64,000 nt of DNA from Eulemur rufifrons. Taxonomy: Eukaryota > Chordata > Mammalia > Primates > Lemuridae. Shown piece by piece: positions 42,420 through 51,735 of the stretch. Location: the NCBI RefSeq assembly GCF_041146395.1, contig NC_090986.1, positions 44,552,001 through 44,616,000 on the forward strand. The letters run 5' to 3'. Position numbers and translations under genes: made by a program. How positions within the stretch are numbered: position 1 is the first letter of the stretch; the number at the start of each line of letters is the position of its first letter. The notes under the pieces are model-generated. The model saw nothing but the letters and a program-made list of their open reading frames with translations, made no database searches and was not told the origin of the DNA.

Positions 42420-42760
42420 CTATGCGCCTTTTCTAATCCCATTGTTTGATCAAAGGGGTAAGTGGTGGTTCCTTGAAACGATTTAGAGACCTGAGGTCGG
42501 GAAAAGACCTCATTCAGTTGGGGGCAAATGCCCCCAAGCTCTGCTTCAGAGTAGAGCACGTGTTTGTAAGCACCGGTTTCTCTGCAGTAGAAAATTTGGA
42601 GTTTGCTTCCAAGCAGGGTGGGATTATGACTTGATCTGCTATCATTACTTCCTGTCTGTGGCTTCCAATTGTGGCAGGTACTGAGTGAGTGATAGTTTGA
42701 GGAAATGTGAGAAATGAGAATGGTAAGGGCAGATGCTCGGCTTTTAATTCTCATTGTTTT
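42420..42760. promoter_or_regulatory. Candidate conserved non-coding element
   Basis: A repeat-free block with E-box CACGTG (about 42558), scattered CpGs and mixed composition amid AT-rich DNA. Open frames on both strands (up to 114 codons) show no protein family. Regulatory role is inference. Confidence 0.28.
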
Positions 42761-44829
42761 CCATTTGTGGGTCTAGAACTTAAAGTGGTGAAGCTGTAGT
42801 TTAATGCTTTAAAACCATATCGAAATTTATTAAAGTTAGGAATACAATTCCAAAATAAAATTAGCTTTTCAGGGTTTAATGCTTTGTTCCTCCCCTCCCC
42901 TCATTGACATAGTAATTTGGCATTTTTAAAAAAGGTCATATTTTCTAAAATGTGCCTAAACAGTTCAAGAAGTGTATCAATGTATGTGATATATGTTGAA
43001 TCCCTAATTTTAATTGAGGACAGATTTGAGAGCTAACACATTAATAAAAATTATTTCTGAATATATTAAAATACATTGGCTAAGAAGGCCATATCACTGT
43101 GTAAACTTTACCTATTTTTATAGAAGTTTGTCAACTTTTCTGCAACAATCAATTTTCTGAATTCTTATAACCCAGGAAAGCTTCTGGGTATTACTGCTGT
43201 GTCAAAAAGTTTAGCATAAACTTAGTCTAATTAGTTAATAGTGTCGTATTTCCCTGTAGATAGCAGTTCCTGCACCTTTTGACACTACACTTTAAAGAGT
43301 TCAAAGGATTAAAATGACAAAGAGAAATGTGATAATGATTTAAACACTAAAATGGCAAAAATTTCATTAGGAAATTTCCCAACAATGTGAAGGTGCTACT
43401 AATAGTTTATTTTTAAAATCTGTCAAATTCTAAAACATTGCTTCATATCCTGTGAAGTTACTGAACATGTGTCGACAGGTTCAAAGCCCAACTAAATTAA
43501 GATTCTTAGAGTTATAAGCAGCAAACAAACTTGACCTATGTTCAAATCATGTTGCTCAAAAATCTTTGAATAAATACCTTCATGCAACAAGTTATAAAAG
43601 GGAAGAAAAAGAAAGAGGAAGGAAAGGAGGAAGAGTCAGTCTAAGCTAAGCCCAATGTTGTTTTAAGCACACCTACCCATTTTGCCTTTACAAGTCAACT
43701 AGTGAGCTTTCTGTTTGCTCTTCTCGTTATTTACAAAACATATTTTCATTTATAAATTGAAAAGGACTTTCCAAAAATACAGTGGTACTTTTCAAATTAA
43801 AAAAAAAGTAACTATTATGTTATTCAAAAAACACATTAGCAACTGGCCTTGGGTCTTAAAGGATATGAGGATAGTTGGTTACTGTGCAAGACAGGTGAAT
43901 TAATTATAGAGTTTTGGGTAAGAAAAATCAGTGTCTTCTTGTTTTCCACTTTCTAAATCTTCAACCGTGCCTTATCTCTTTGAATTCTCTAGGTGTAACA
44001 GGCATTTCTGACTTGTCTTTGGGGTGAAAGTGAAGTTATTTCAAACCATTCACATCATGGCAAGCGTTTCTTTCCACGGTCTATTAGGAAACAAGAAATT
44101 GAATACAGAGCATTCCATTATTCTTAAGCGATTTCGGACTGACTTTCTTCCCAGAACTTGAAAACTGTCTTGGAATTTTCGCTATCTTTATATAAATAAA
44201 TAATTTAATAGAAAACGAAAACAACCAGATGCATAAAAGCATTATGCTTTGCTTACATGTTGGTTTTTTTTTTCTTCAAAATAATTTCTTAATAATCATG
44301 AAGTGGGAATGTGTTTTCATTTATATCTCACTGCAGAAACGCGTGGAGCTACATCCTAAATCCTTGAAGGAGAGCTCGGAGCGCTCTAAGTTGGCAGACG
44401 ATTGTTTAGAAGCTTTTGGAAAAAATTACGAGCCGTCGCGGACGAGATGGAATATTAGACCTGCAATCTAACGGTAGCAGAAGAGAAGTAGACGATCTCT
44501 CTCTCTCCTTTCCCGATCGCCACTTCTGTGTCCCCGGCTTTTCCTCTCCGTCCCTCCCACGGTTTCTTTCCGTGTCCACCCCCTCCCCTCCTCCTTTTCT
44601 CGCACGCTCTCTCCTCCTGCGTCTCGCGCTCTCCGAGTCTCTGCTCCGAGTTCCTGGTTGGATAATTTGGGTTAATACTAGTGAGTGAGGTTTTTGCGGC
44701 TTCAAAGGGTATTTCAAGTTTCCGGAGCTCCTCCCCTCTGCACCGTGTGACAACAACAACTCGTCCAGCCGGCAGCCTGCACTTTTCAGCTCATTTTCTC
44801 TCTGTCATTCCCCTCTCAATCTTTGATCA

Positions 44830-44901
44830 ATGTACTTGCCAGGGAGAACCCAAGTCCTTCAAACCTCCTCCTTTTCACCTTCATCCTTAACTTTGTGCTA
44901 G
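44830..44901 (+). CDS. Upstream ORF in the DACH1 leader (23 codons plus stop)
   Basis: ATG at 44830 opens 23 codons closed by TAG at 44899-44901, some 350 bases before the DACH1 start. The start context is weak (T at -3, T at +4), so leaky scanning is expected. It matters only if transcription starts upstream of 44830. The peptide (MYLPGRTQVLQTS...) resembles nothing I know. If translated, its role would most likely be to modulate DACH1 translation. Confidence 0.4.
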   Translation: MYLPGRTQVLQTSSFSPSSLTLC

Positions 44902-44931
44902 AGCGGGACCCACACAACAACAGCCGACCCT

Positions 44932-44954
44932 CCCCGCCCCCGCCCCCCCCCCCC
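44932..44954 (+). promoter_or_regulatory. C-rich GC-box-like run in the 5' leader
   Basis: Two CCCCGCCCC-type cores run into an uninterrupted C tract. These are consensus Sp/KLF binding cores and, on the opposite strand, a G-quadruplex-capable sequence. Confidence 0.55.
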
Positions 44955-45239
44955 AAACCAGCCCTCGATCCCAGCCCCCGGAGAGGACTCGCATTTCGAC
45001 TTGCGGGACACTTTTGTGCGTTCCTCTCCAGAGCGCCTCTCACGCTCGCCCCTCCTGCGCTCGCTCTTTATTACCTTCACCTCCTGTCCCCCCTTCTCTC
45101 TCTTTCTCCTTCTCGTCCTCTCCCGGAGTTGTTGTTGTTGTTGCCCTCCTCGCTCCTGCTCCCCCCTCTTTCCCCCTTGCCCTCCCGGGGGTGTGTGGCA
45201 ACTTTTCCCCTCGCTTCTCCTCCTTCTGTTTCCCCTTAT

Positions 45240-45245
45240 ATGTGA
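45240..45245 (+). promoter_or_regulatory. Minimal start-stop uORF (ATG-TGA) abutting the DACH1 start
   Basis: ATG at 45240-45242 is followed immediately by TGA at 45243-45245; the DACH1 ATG begins at 45248 after only two bases. A start-stop element in this position would hold initiating ribosomes over the main start region. Its context is poor (T at -3, T at +4) while the main ATG has a near-perfect Kozak. The element is directly visible; an effect on translation is inference. Confidence 0.55.
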
Positions 45246-45247
45246 CC

Positions 45248-45431
45248 ATGGCAGTGCCGGCGGCTTTGATCCCTCCGACCCAGCTGGTCCCCCCTCAACC
45301 CCCGATCTCCACGTCTGCTTCCTCCTCTGGCACCACCACCTCCACCTCCTCGGCGACTTCGTCTCCGGCTCCGTCCATCGGACCCCCGGCGTCCTCCGGG
45401 CCAACTCTGTTCCGGCCGGAGCCCATCGCTT

Positions 45432-45465
<34 letters not shown>

Positions 45466-45679
45466 CACAGTCACCTCTACCGGCGGCGGCGGCGGCGGCA
45501 GCGGAGGCGGCGGCGGCAGCGGCGGCAACGGAGGCGGCGGTGGCGGCGGCGGCGGCGGTAGCAACTGCAACCCCAGCCTGGCGGCCGCGGGCAACAGCAG
45601 CGGCGGCGGCAGCATTGGCGCTGGCGGCGGCGGCGCCTCCAGCACCCCCATCAACGCGAGCACCGGCAGCAACAGCAGC

Positions 45680-45711
<32 letters not shown>

Positions 45712-46101
45712 TAGTAGCAGCAGCAGCAGTAGCAGCAGCAGCTGCGGCCCCCTCCCCGGGAAACCCGTGTACTCAACCCCGTCCCCAGTGGAAAACACCC
45801 CCCAGAATAATGAGTGCAAAATGGTGGATCTGAGGGGGGCCAAAGTGGCTTCCTTCACGGTGGAGGGCTGCGAGCTGATCTGCCTGCCCCAGGCTTTCGA
45901 CCTGTTCCTGAAACACTTGGTGGGGGGCTTGCACACGGTCTACACCAAGCTGAAGCGGCTGGAGATCACGCCGGTGGTGTGCAATGTGGAACAGGTTCGC
46001 ATCCTAAGGGGACTGGGCGCCATCCAGCCCGGAGTGAACCGCTGCAAACTCATCTCCAGAAAGGACTTCGAGACCCTCTACAATGACTGCACCAACGCAA
46101 G
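45248..46101 (+). CDS. DACH1: DACH1 exon 1 coding part (partial gene; DachBox-N domain)
   Basis: Encodes the N-terminal 284 residues plus two bases of codon 285 of dachshund homolog 1, a nuclear transcriptional cofactor of the SIX-EYA-DACH network that recruits corepressors and can contact DNA. Seen in the translation: N-terminus MAVPAALIPPTQLVPP, Ser/Thr/Pro-rich residues 1-62, an 11-Ala tract (63-73), a Gly-rich stretch (79-129), a 23-Ser tract (143-165), then the DachBox-N (Ski/Sno/Dac) domain at about 187-282, with motifs such as VEGCELICLPQAFDLF and RKDFETLYNDC. The start at 45248 is chosen because it is the only in-frame ATG before the conserved protein and has a strong Kozak context (ACCATGG). 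The frame meets a stop (46103) directly after the exon, so splicing at 46101/46102 (AAG|GTAAAC, phase 2) is required; a following exon starting with C or T would give the Ser expected in DACH1. The DachBox-C coiled coil and all other exons lie beyond the window. Identity is very secure. Confidence 0.97.
45434..45466 (+). repeat. (GCG)n triplet run encoding the DACH1 Ala tract
   Basis: Ten GCG codons followed by one GCC encode Ala 63-73. The near-pure codon run suggests slippage-prone DNA; length probably varies between species and individuals. Confidence 0.9.
45481..45561 (+). repeat. GGC-rich run encoding the DACH1 Gly tract
   Basis: Imperfect GGC/GGA/GGT repeats encode the first part of the Gly-rich stretch (residues 79-104), broken by Ser and Asn codons. 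A second, less regular Gly-rich part follows to residue 129. Runs of G at short spacing make the coding strand G-quadruplex capable. Confidence 0.85.
45674..45742 (+). repeat. (AGC/AGT)n triplet run encoding 23 Ser
   Basis: Twenty-three consecutive AGC or AGT codons encode Ser 143-165; AGT interruptions break up the AGC array. The complementary strand is a GCT/ACT array. The interruptions would be expected to reduce expansion. Confidence 0.92.
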
Positions 46102-46107
46102 GTAAAC
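46100..46107 (+). other. DACH1: Splice donor of DACH1 exon 1
   Basis: The exon ends ...AAG and the intron begins GTAAAC, a good donor apart from the +5 and +6 bases. It interrupts codon 285 after two bases. Reading through gives an immediate TAA. Confidence 0.9.
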
Positions 46108-46814
46108 AGCGCGGGGTAGCCTCCGCCGCCCGCGGCCCCTTCCCACCCGCCTTTCCGCCCTTCCCTCGCTCCCTTCCCGGCGCCGCTCGCTCCGCGCGCC
46201 CTCGAGCCGCGCGCCCATCGAGCGCGGCCCTCTCCGCTCCTTCCGCGGGGCTCGCCAGCCGCGCCCGACCCCCTGAGAAGTTGGCACCTCACTCAGCCCA
46301 GCTCTTGCTCTTCTGGCCCGGTCCGCCCCTTGCTCGCCTGGGCACTGGGGCTTGGCTGCTGTGGGACGCTGGAGCCTCGGGGCGGAGGGGGCGGGAAGGG
46401 GGAGGACGGCGCCTTTCCAGGAGCCACAGCCCCCTTCCCAGGGCGCGCCGGAGTCTGGGGACCCCACCTCCCCCGGCGCTACTGCCGGTGTTTGTGCGCT
46501 CCCCATGACCTGGGTTCCACCGCAAGCCTCCCGGCACCCGTGGGGCTGGTTGGCGGCGCCGAGCGGCGCCCCAGGGGCTGGGGGAGGTCGTGACCTGCCC
46601 TGCTGGGTTCGGGGAGCAGGGAGACGCGCTCCGGGTGAGGGGCCCGCTAAGGAGCCGCGGGACTGGGTCAGCAACCAAGGGGTTCACTTTGAGGTCGGGA
46701 GGGGAACAACCCCCGAGGCTGAGAAGCTGGGGCAATCCTGGGGAACCAGCAGGGAGTTCAGCTCAGAAGCCCCAAAGGGCGGCCTGGCGAGGGGAGGGGT
46801 CCTTGTGTTCGCGC

Positions 46815-46862
46815 ATGTGTGCGTGTGTCCGCGTGTGAGCGTGTGTGTGCGCGCGTGTGTGT
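46815..46862 (+). repeat. Alternating GT/GC/CG run in intron 1
   Basis: Mostly alternating purine-pyrimidine sequence of GTGTGC, GCGTGT and GCGCGC units, a typical Z-DNA-prone tract within the CpG island. Confidence 0.85.
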
Positions 46863-47782
46863 GCAAAGGAAAGAAATGGATACGTTTGCCCCGGGGCAGA
46901 TATGAGGGCACCAGCCTGTTTTCTTCTGTAGGGGGAGGTGACCGGGTGCCCGAGACTCTGCTCAGAGAGATTGGGAAGGGAGACCACAGCACTCTCTCGC
47001 TCTGTCTCTTTCTTTCCAAAGTCTTTCTCTTTCTTTCTTTCTTTTTGTTAATAGCTCACGCAACGAGCAGGTGCACACTTTGCTCTGGGATGCTCTGCGC
47101 CTCAGTACTCCGTGCCTTGACTTCCCCTGCCCAACAAAGCGCGCGCACGGGGAGGCCGCGGGACCGGTCCCGGGCCGGACCAGTTTTATGCTAATGAACG
47201 CTCAGTGGGGGAGGATCTACCGAGAGGGGGCGGGAGTGGGGCAACTTGTCAGTTTCGGGGTAGAGATGATCGTTCCACCCCCGCCCCCCCCTTCACGGTT
47301 CCGCTTTGTCCCCACGGTTCGCTGCAGGGAAGCACAGAGGGAAAAGTTCAGACAGAGATGCCGGGAGAAAGAGAATAGGGAAAGTTGAAGACCTGAAGCG
47401 GGCACGTGGGAACTGCGCTCAAAATTTGCGCGGAAACTTCGGTACCCTCTAAATAAGTTTAAAGACTGGGAAAAGCAACGGAGTTGGTGTGCGCCCGGGC
47501 ACAATTAGGGAATCTGAGGTGGGGAAGAAAGAGGTGTAGGACGAGATCAGAAAGAAATTGGGGTGAAAAAGCGTTAGCTGTTTCTACCTTGGAGACAGAC
47601 TCCTCGCTAGTGCCTAGAAGGGCTGTAAAATGAAAAGGATTCAAACTCCAGCCCAGCAAATGTGCTATTCTGATGTAGCCAGAAATTCTCTTCCGTGTTT
47701 ATTTGCCATTTTTTACATGGGGGGATGGGTGTGTGTCTTGGTTTAGAACATTCATTTCTTCTATTTTGGGGTAAATAGTGAG

Positions 47783-47826
47783 AGAGAGTGTGTGTGTGTG
47801 TGTGAGTGTGCGCGCGCTCTCGCGTG
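47783..47826 (+). repeat. GA/GT/GC mixed dinucleotide run in intron 1
   Basis: GAGAGA passes into (GT)n and then GCGCGCGCTCTCGCG, at the far edge of the CpG island. Confidence 0.85.
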
Positions 47827-50800
47827 TTCAAGTGTATACACAGGTGGCAGTAAAGATTGGGGGGGGCGTGGAACCACGATCACCAAATGTCATTTAATCG
47901 GATAATTCGAGTTCTTGGTCGCCTAGAATATAAAATATTTGCCCCAAATTTTGTTAAAACTATTTGAACTATTAGGGCAGAAAATTGTTCCAGAGTTATG
48001 AAGAATGCTAGGTGAAATTTGAAGCCAGTTCAGATGTGATTGCTACAAAATTGTCTATCCGATAAATTGTTCACGTGAAACGCTACTGTTTTTTTCTTTA
48101 GCAATCAAACATTCCCTCTCCTCTGAATCCTCTTTGTGTGTTTCTTGCACCACACATTGTACTAGATAATCAGTGTCCAGTTCTCTCTTTCTCTCTCACA
48201 CACACACCAAATTGCTTGAGAAAACTCTCTTCAATGACTGCATTATAATGAATGTTATAATCAGTGTAAAACTTGCTTTTTTTCCCCTGAATTTTTACCT
48301 GGACTTTGAATGGAAGTCTGCTCACCATAGGTTGGAGAATATTCTTAAAGTTATTGACCGCATTTAAAAAAAAAGTTTTTTTTTCCCCTAAGGTTACCAG
48401 CAGCTCTGTAGTTTAAACTTGCAGAGCCAAGATAAGTTAAACCCAGTGGAACTGTTTATCCCTTCAAAAATGTCTCATCACTACTCTGATTATGTTTTAA
48501 TCACTTGGCCTCAATATTTTGCAATTAAATGTGTTGTTGTAAAACCCTATTTCAAGTTATTTTAAGTTAAACGTGGGAAGTTTGTGGATTTAGTATTGGA
48601 TTTTGATCTTAGATCAGTGAAAAAGCTTGTTCAAAGTTAAATACAAGCAAATATTGTAGTGATTAACTTGAGATGTTTAGTTGCAGATACCTGCCTATGA
48701 TTTTCTAAACTCTGCGACTGATTAAGGAAATAGAAAACTTATAATTGAATTCCTTCTTACCAAAATGTAGTGTTTGCATTGTGATGTATTATTATTTTTA
48801 ATGATTATTACAAGAGTTATCTTATTTCTTAACTTTCAAAGCACTAACCTAAAATGTTTTGCATCTTAGATTTACAAAAACTAACATTACTTTTTCCATT
48901 CAAGTCCAGTATATGCCTTTGCTATTAAGATTCTTTTTCATTCACCTAGACATATTGATTTCTTTCACTTTGGTTTCTTTCTCCTCTAGCTACTTAACAG
49001 ACGAAGGGGATAATTTATGCAGAGTATGAGAGAAACTTGAAAGAAGGCAAACTATATAAAATTATGTATATATATATATGTTTCTCATATATATGATGTA
49101 TGTGTGTGAGAAACATCAAATCTTAGTATTCTCAGCTTCTTACAGAGCATGTGTCTGTCTCTTAAGCGTTTAGATATCAGGGAATCCGAGGAACTAAAAT
49201 GATGCTAAAGAAAAGAAAGGTTCATCAACTTGCTCAAAGTGGCTCAGTAAGTTTAGTAGCAAACCTTAGAGTGGATTTAATTTGCTTGGGGCTATTGCAT
49301 TAGTATGCTATCTATGAAAACTAGAATAAATGTTGAAGCCATCTGTCATTACCACAAGGAGATGAAAAAGAGACTATCACCTGCTAGACAGTAAAGCTAA
49401 AAAAATAAAGGTCTCAAAATATGAAAGAAAATATTAGGAAATATATTTAAAAGTTGTCAAAGGGCAAAGTCTGACCTTGATCAGCTTCCTCCAATTATTT
49501 TTTAAAACTAAACATTAGTTGCATGAACTTGGCTGTTACAACAGAGGTCAGTTAATTAACTGTTTACCATTAAATAACAACAACAAAAAAGAAAAGTAAT
49601 TATGTACGTGGTCAAGTCTCTGTTTGTATGAGTCAATTGCTTGTTTATAGATTTGGGTTAGGATTCAATTTTCTGTGAATTCAGGTAAAAATAAAAAGTG
49701 ACCCTGTTCTTTATGTTATCTAAAATGCTTATTTCTATAATTATTGTCAGAAGATGATTTTTGCTCAAGCTCTTTCAAACCAGATTGTGATTTAGGTTCT
49801 ATGAAGCCCTAGATTTGAGAAGTTTTTAACCTGAGTAGGTTGCAGTTAGTTTTATCAGACATTTTTTAGACACATACATATATTCACAAACAGTATTCTT
49901 TTGTCTTAAAAGTCAATACCATCCATGGACAGAAAATTGAAAGACTTTCTAAGCCTTTTGTGTTTCAGTAGTAATATGTCCATGAAAATTTATTATAAGA
50001 AGTACAAAATATATTTCAATTCTTGGCTCTGTTTTTTTGCCTGGAATTTTTATAAAGATGGCAAGCTGAGAGCCTATATTTATTTAACATTTCCCCTGTT
50101 GCCTGCTTTTCAATGGCACGGATTTATGCATCGATATAGAAGGTTTCAAAATAAATACAGATTCACTTCTAACAGATAATTATGATACTTGGCACAGAGA
50201 AATTCAAGAATTACTTCAAATGAAGAGACACTCTGCTTTTGAAGTTTTTGTATTACAGTAGATTAATGGTGTCTATAAAGCCTAAATGTCTCATTTTATA
50301 ACATTTCGAAAAGGATAGGGCATAATTAGAAGACTAAGGCATAAAATACGAAAGTTGGTTTGGTTCAACAACTTATTTTCGTATACTTTAAAAGTTTAGC
50401 AAATTATACTTTAATAATTAGTATATGAACAAAATGTAAGAATATTCTAACCTAAGGTTTACCTTGTTCAATCAAATCGTATTGTAGGATATAAATTCTT
50501 GAGTTATTTGGATAATATCTTTCAAATTATTTTTTCTTGTCGTTAATCTCCAATAATACGATAGTCAATCTCAAAAGTGTGCATGATTATGAAGATACTT
50601 TACTTTCTGAACTCCGCAGTTTATTAGTTAATGCTCTGAGGCAAGAAATTTGATTCATACATGTGATATTTTATTTTGTGTAGCTTCAAATATTATATAG
50701 AATAAACTGCATGACAGGCTTTTTTCCCCCCAGAGTTTTCTTATGCAAAATTTTTTGTATCACATTTGATAAAGAATTTTTAAATCTTCATTTTATTAGT

Positions 50801-50929
50801 TCAAATATACCTTTTTTTTTTGTTTAATCTGTTACATTTTACTGAAGTTGTGTGTAAATTACTGAGAGAAAAATATTAGCCACCCTCTTTTTGCCTCAAT
50901 ACCTCCCCCACCCCTCTGAGATGTGACAC

Positions 50930-51235
50930 CCTATATTGATTAAAGTCTTGGCAGGATTGGAGCATAAATCATTCTTCTCTTTGGCGATTTACTACGTGTG
51001 ATTCACCAGCATGCGAAAACATAATATGCTTTATTGTTTCTCATCTGATGTTTTGTTTTTGGAATGTAAGTAGCATTTGTAAATTAGCTTAATGTGCAAC
51101 CAAGTAGTTGTTATTTTAAGAACAATTTGTGCTTTGACTATCAATTAGTATTATTTTATCTTTCCCAGTTATTTTACTAAATCGCTTCATACAATTGCCT
51201 TTGTCAATCAAGGAAAATAGTCATTTAAATTGCAT
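50930..51235. promoter_or_regulatory. Candidate intronic conserved element
   Basis: Repeat-free block with 'atattgattaaagtcttgg', 'ggcgatttactacgtgtgat', 'caccagcatgcgaaaac', 'aattagcttaatg' and 'tatcaattagtatta', that is, several TAAT-type homeodomain cores with isolated CpGs. Inference only. Confidence 0.3.
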
Positions 51236-51680
51236 TGTATTAGCGACATGGAACATGACTATTGCAAAATATAATAGGAAATGAAACTCTCACAGGTTGT
51301 AAACTGTCTCCCTTTGAATCCCTGTCTGAAGAAATTAATTTGAAATATGCCTTCTAAATAGGTACAGGTGAGTCTTCCAGATTTCGTTAAACATTTTGAC
51401 TTTAAGGGTTTTGTTACTTGGTTCTTTAAAAAAGTTAAATTTTGAATTTTGTCTTTTAAGGATTTTATTTTCAGATTGTTCACTAGAAAAAGTCACATCA
51501 AGTTATATACCTTTAAAAAAACAGGAAATATAAAAATTGATGTGAACCATTTGGGTATTTTAAAATGTAATTAAGATAAAGTTTTATCGTTGGGTTGTTA
51601 TAAAAGTAGAATGACCTTAGCATATGCCAGCGTGTGCCATTTTCTTCTCTGAGGTAATTCATTGTGATTGGTCAGTTTGA

Positions 51681-51735
51681 GATATATATATATATATATT
51701 TATGGATATATATATGGATATATATGTATACATTT
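51681..51735 (+). repeat. (TA)n-rich simple repeat
   Basis: TA dinucleotides with GGATATATAT interruptions, directly visible. Confidence 0.9.

Larger units (their letters stand above)
31900..44329. other. Repeat-poor proximal upstream flank of DACH1, no coding gene
   Basis: Over 12 kb only an L2/MIR snippet (36290-36355), short simple repeats and one G-rich run were recognised. No open frame resembles a known protein; the longest is about 114 codons and lies in a stretch that looks regulatory. Several segments have the texture of conserved non-coding DNA and are listed separately. Confidence 0.6.
44330..45247 (+). promoter_or_regulatory. DACH1: DACH1 promoter and 5' untranslated leader
   Basis: The sequence changes from AT-rich to CpG-rich and pyrimidine-rich at about 44330 and stays so up to the ATG. 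No TATA box lies at a convincing distance, so a CpG-island promoter with dispersed starts is likely; the exact start sites cannot be read from sequence. The leader is dominated by CT runs, with a C-rich GC-box-like run at 44932-44954. It contains ATG triplets at 44447, 44830 and 45240, each opening a short frame that closes before the main start. Confidence 0.75.
44330..47450. other. CpG island over the DACH1 promoter, exon 1 and start of intron 1
   Basis: Dense CpG dinucleotides and high GC run from about 44330 through exon 1 and fade near 47450 (the last cluster is around 47398-47440). The flanks on both sides are AT-rich with sparse CpG. Such long islands are typical of developmental transcription-factor genes and are often polycomb-marked when silent (general knowledge). 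The limits are judged by eye. Confidence 0.85.

Noticed and set aside
45014..45247. DACH1 extended upstream from the first triplet of the longest open frame at 45014
   Set aside because: The triplet at 45014 is TTG, not ATG. The conserved DACH1 N-terminus starts at the ATG at 45248, which has a strong Kozak context. The open frame upstream is explained by CT-rich sequence without stops.
44406..45404. Long minus-strand frames over the promoter (117 and 168 codons)
   Set aside because: Arg/Glu/Gly-rich complements of the CT-rich leader, with no protein similarity. A divergent non-coding transcript cannot be excluded but is not shown by sequence.
45540..45833. Ala-rich frame on the plus strand inside exon 1
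   Set aside because: A shifted reading of the same GGC/AGC arrays.
45295..45936. 213-codon open frame on the minus strand with poly-Leu, poly-Ala and poly-Pro
   Set aside because: It is the exact antisense shadow of the DACH1 triplet arrays and GC-rich exon; homopolymeric content with no domain. No evidence of an antisense gene.
46078..46735. Several GC-rich frames (up to 280 codons) on both strands in the start of intron 1
   Set aside because: CpG-island composition suppresses stop codons. The translations are Arg/Gly/Pro-rich without domains, and the DACH1 exon ends at the 46101 donor.
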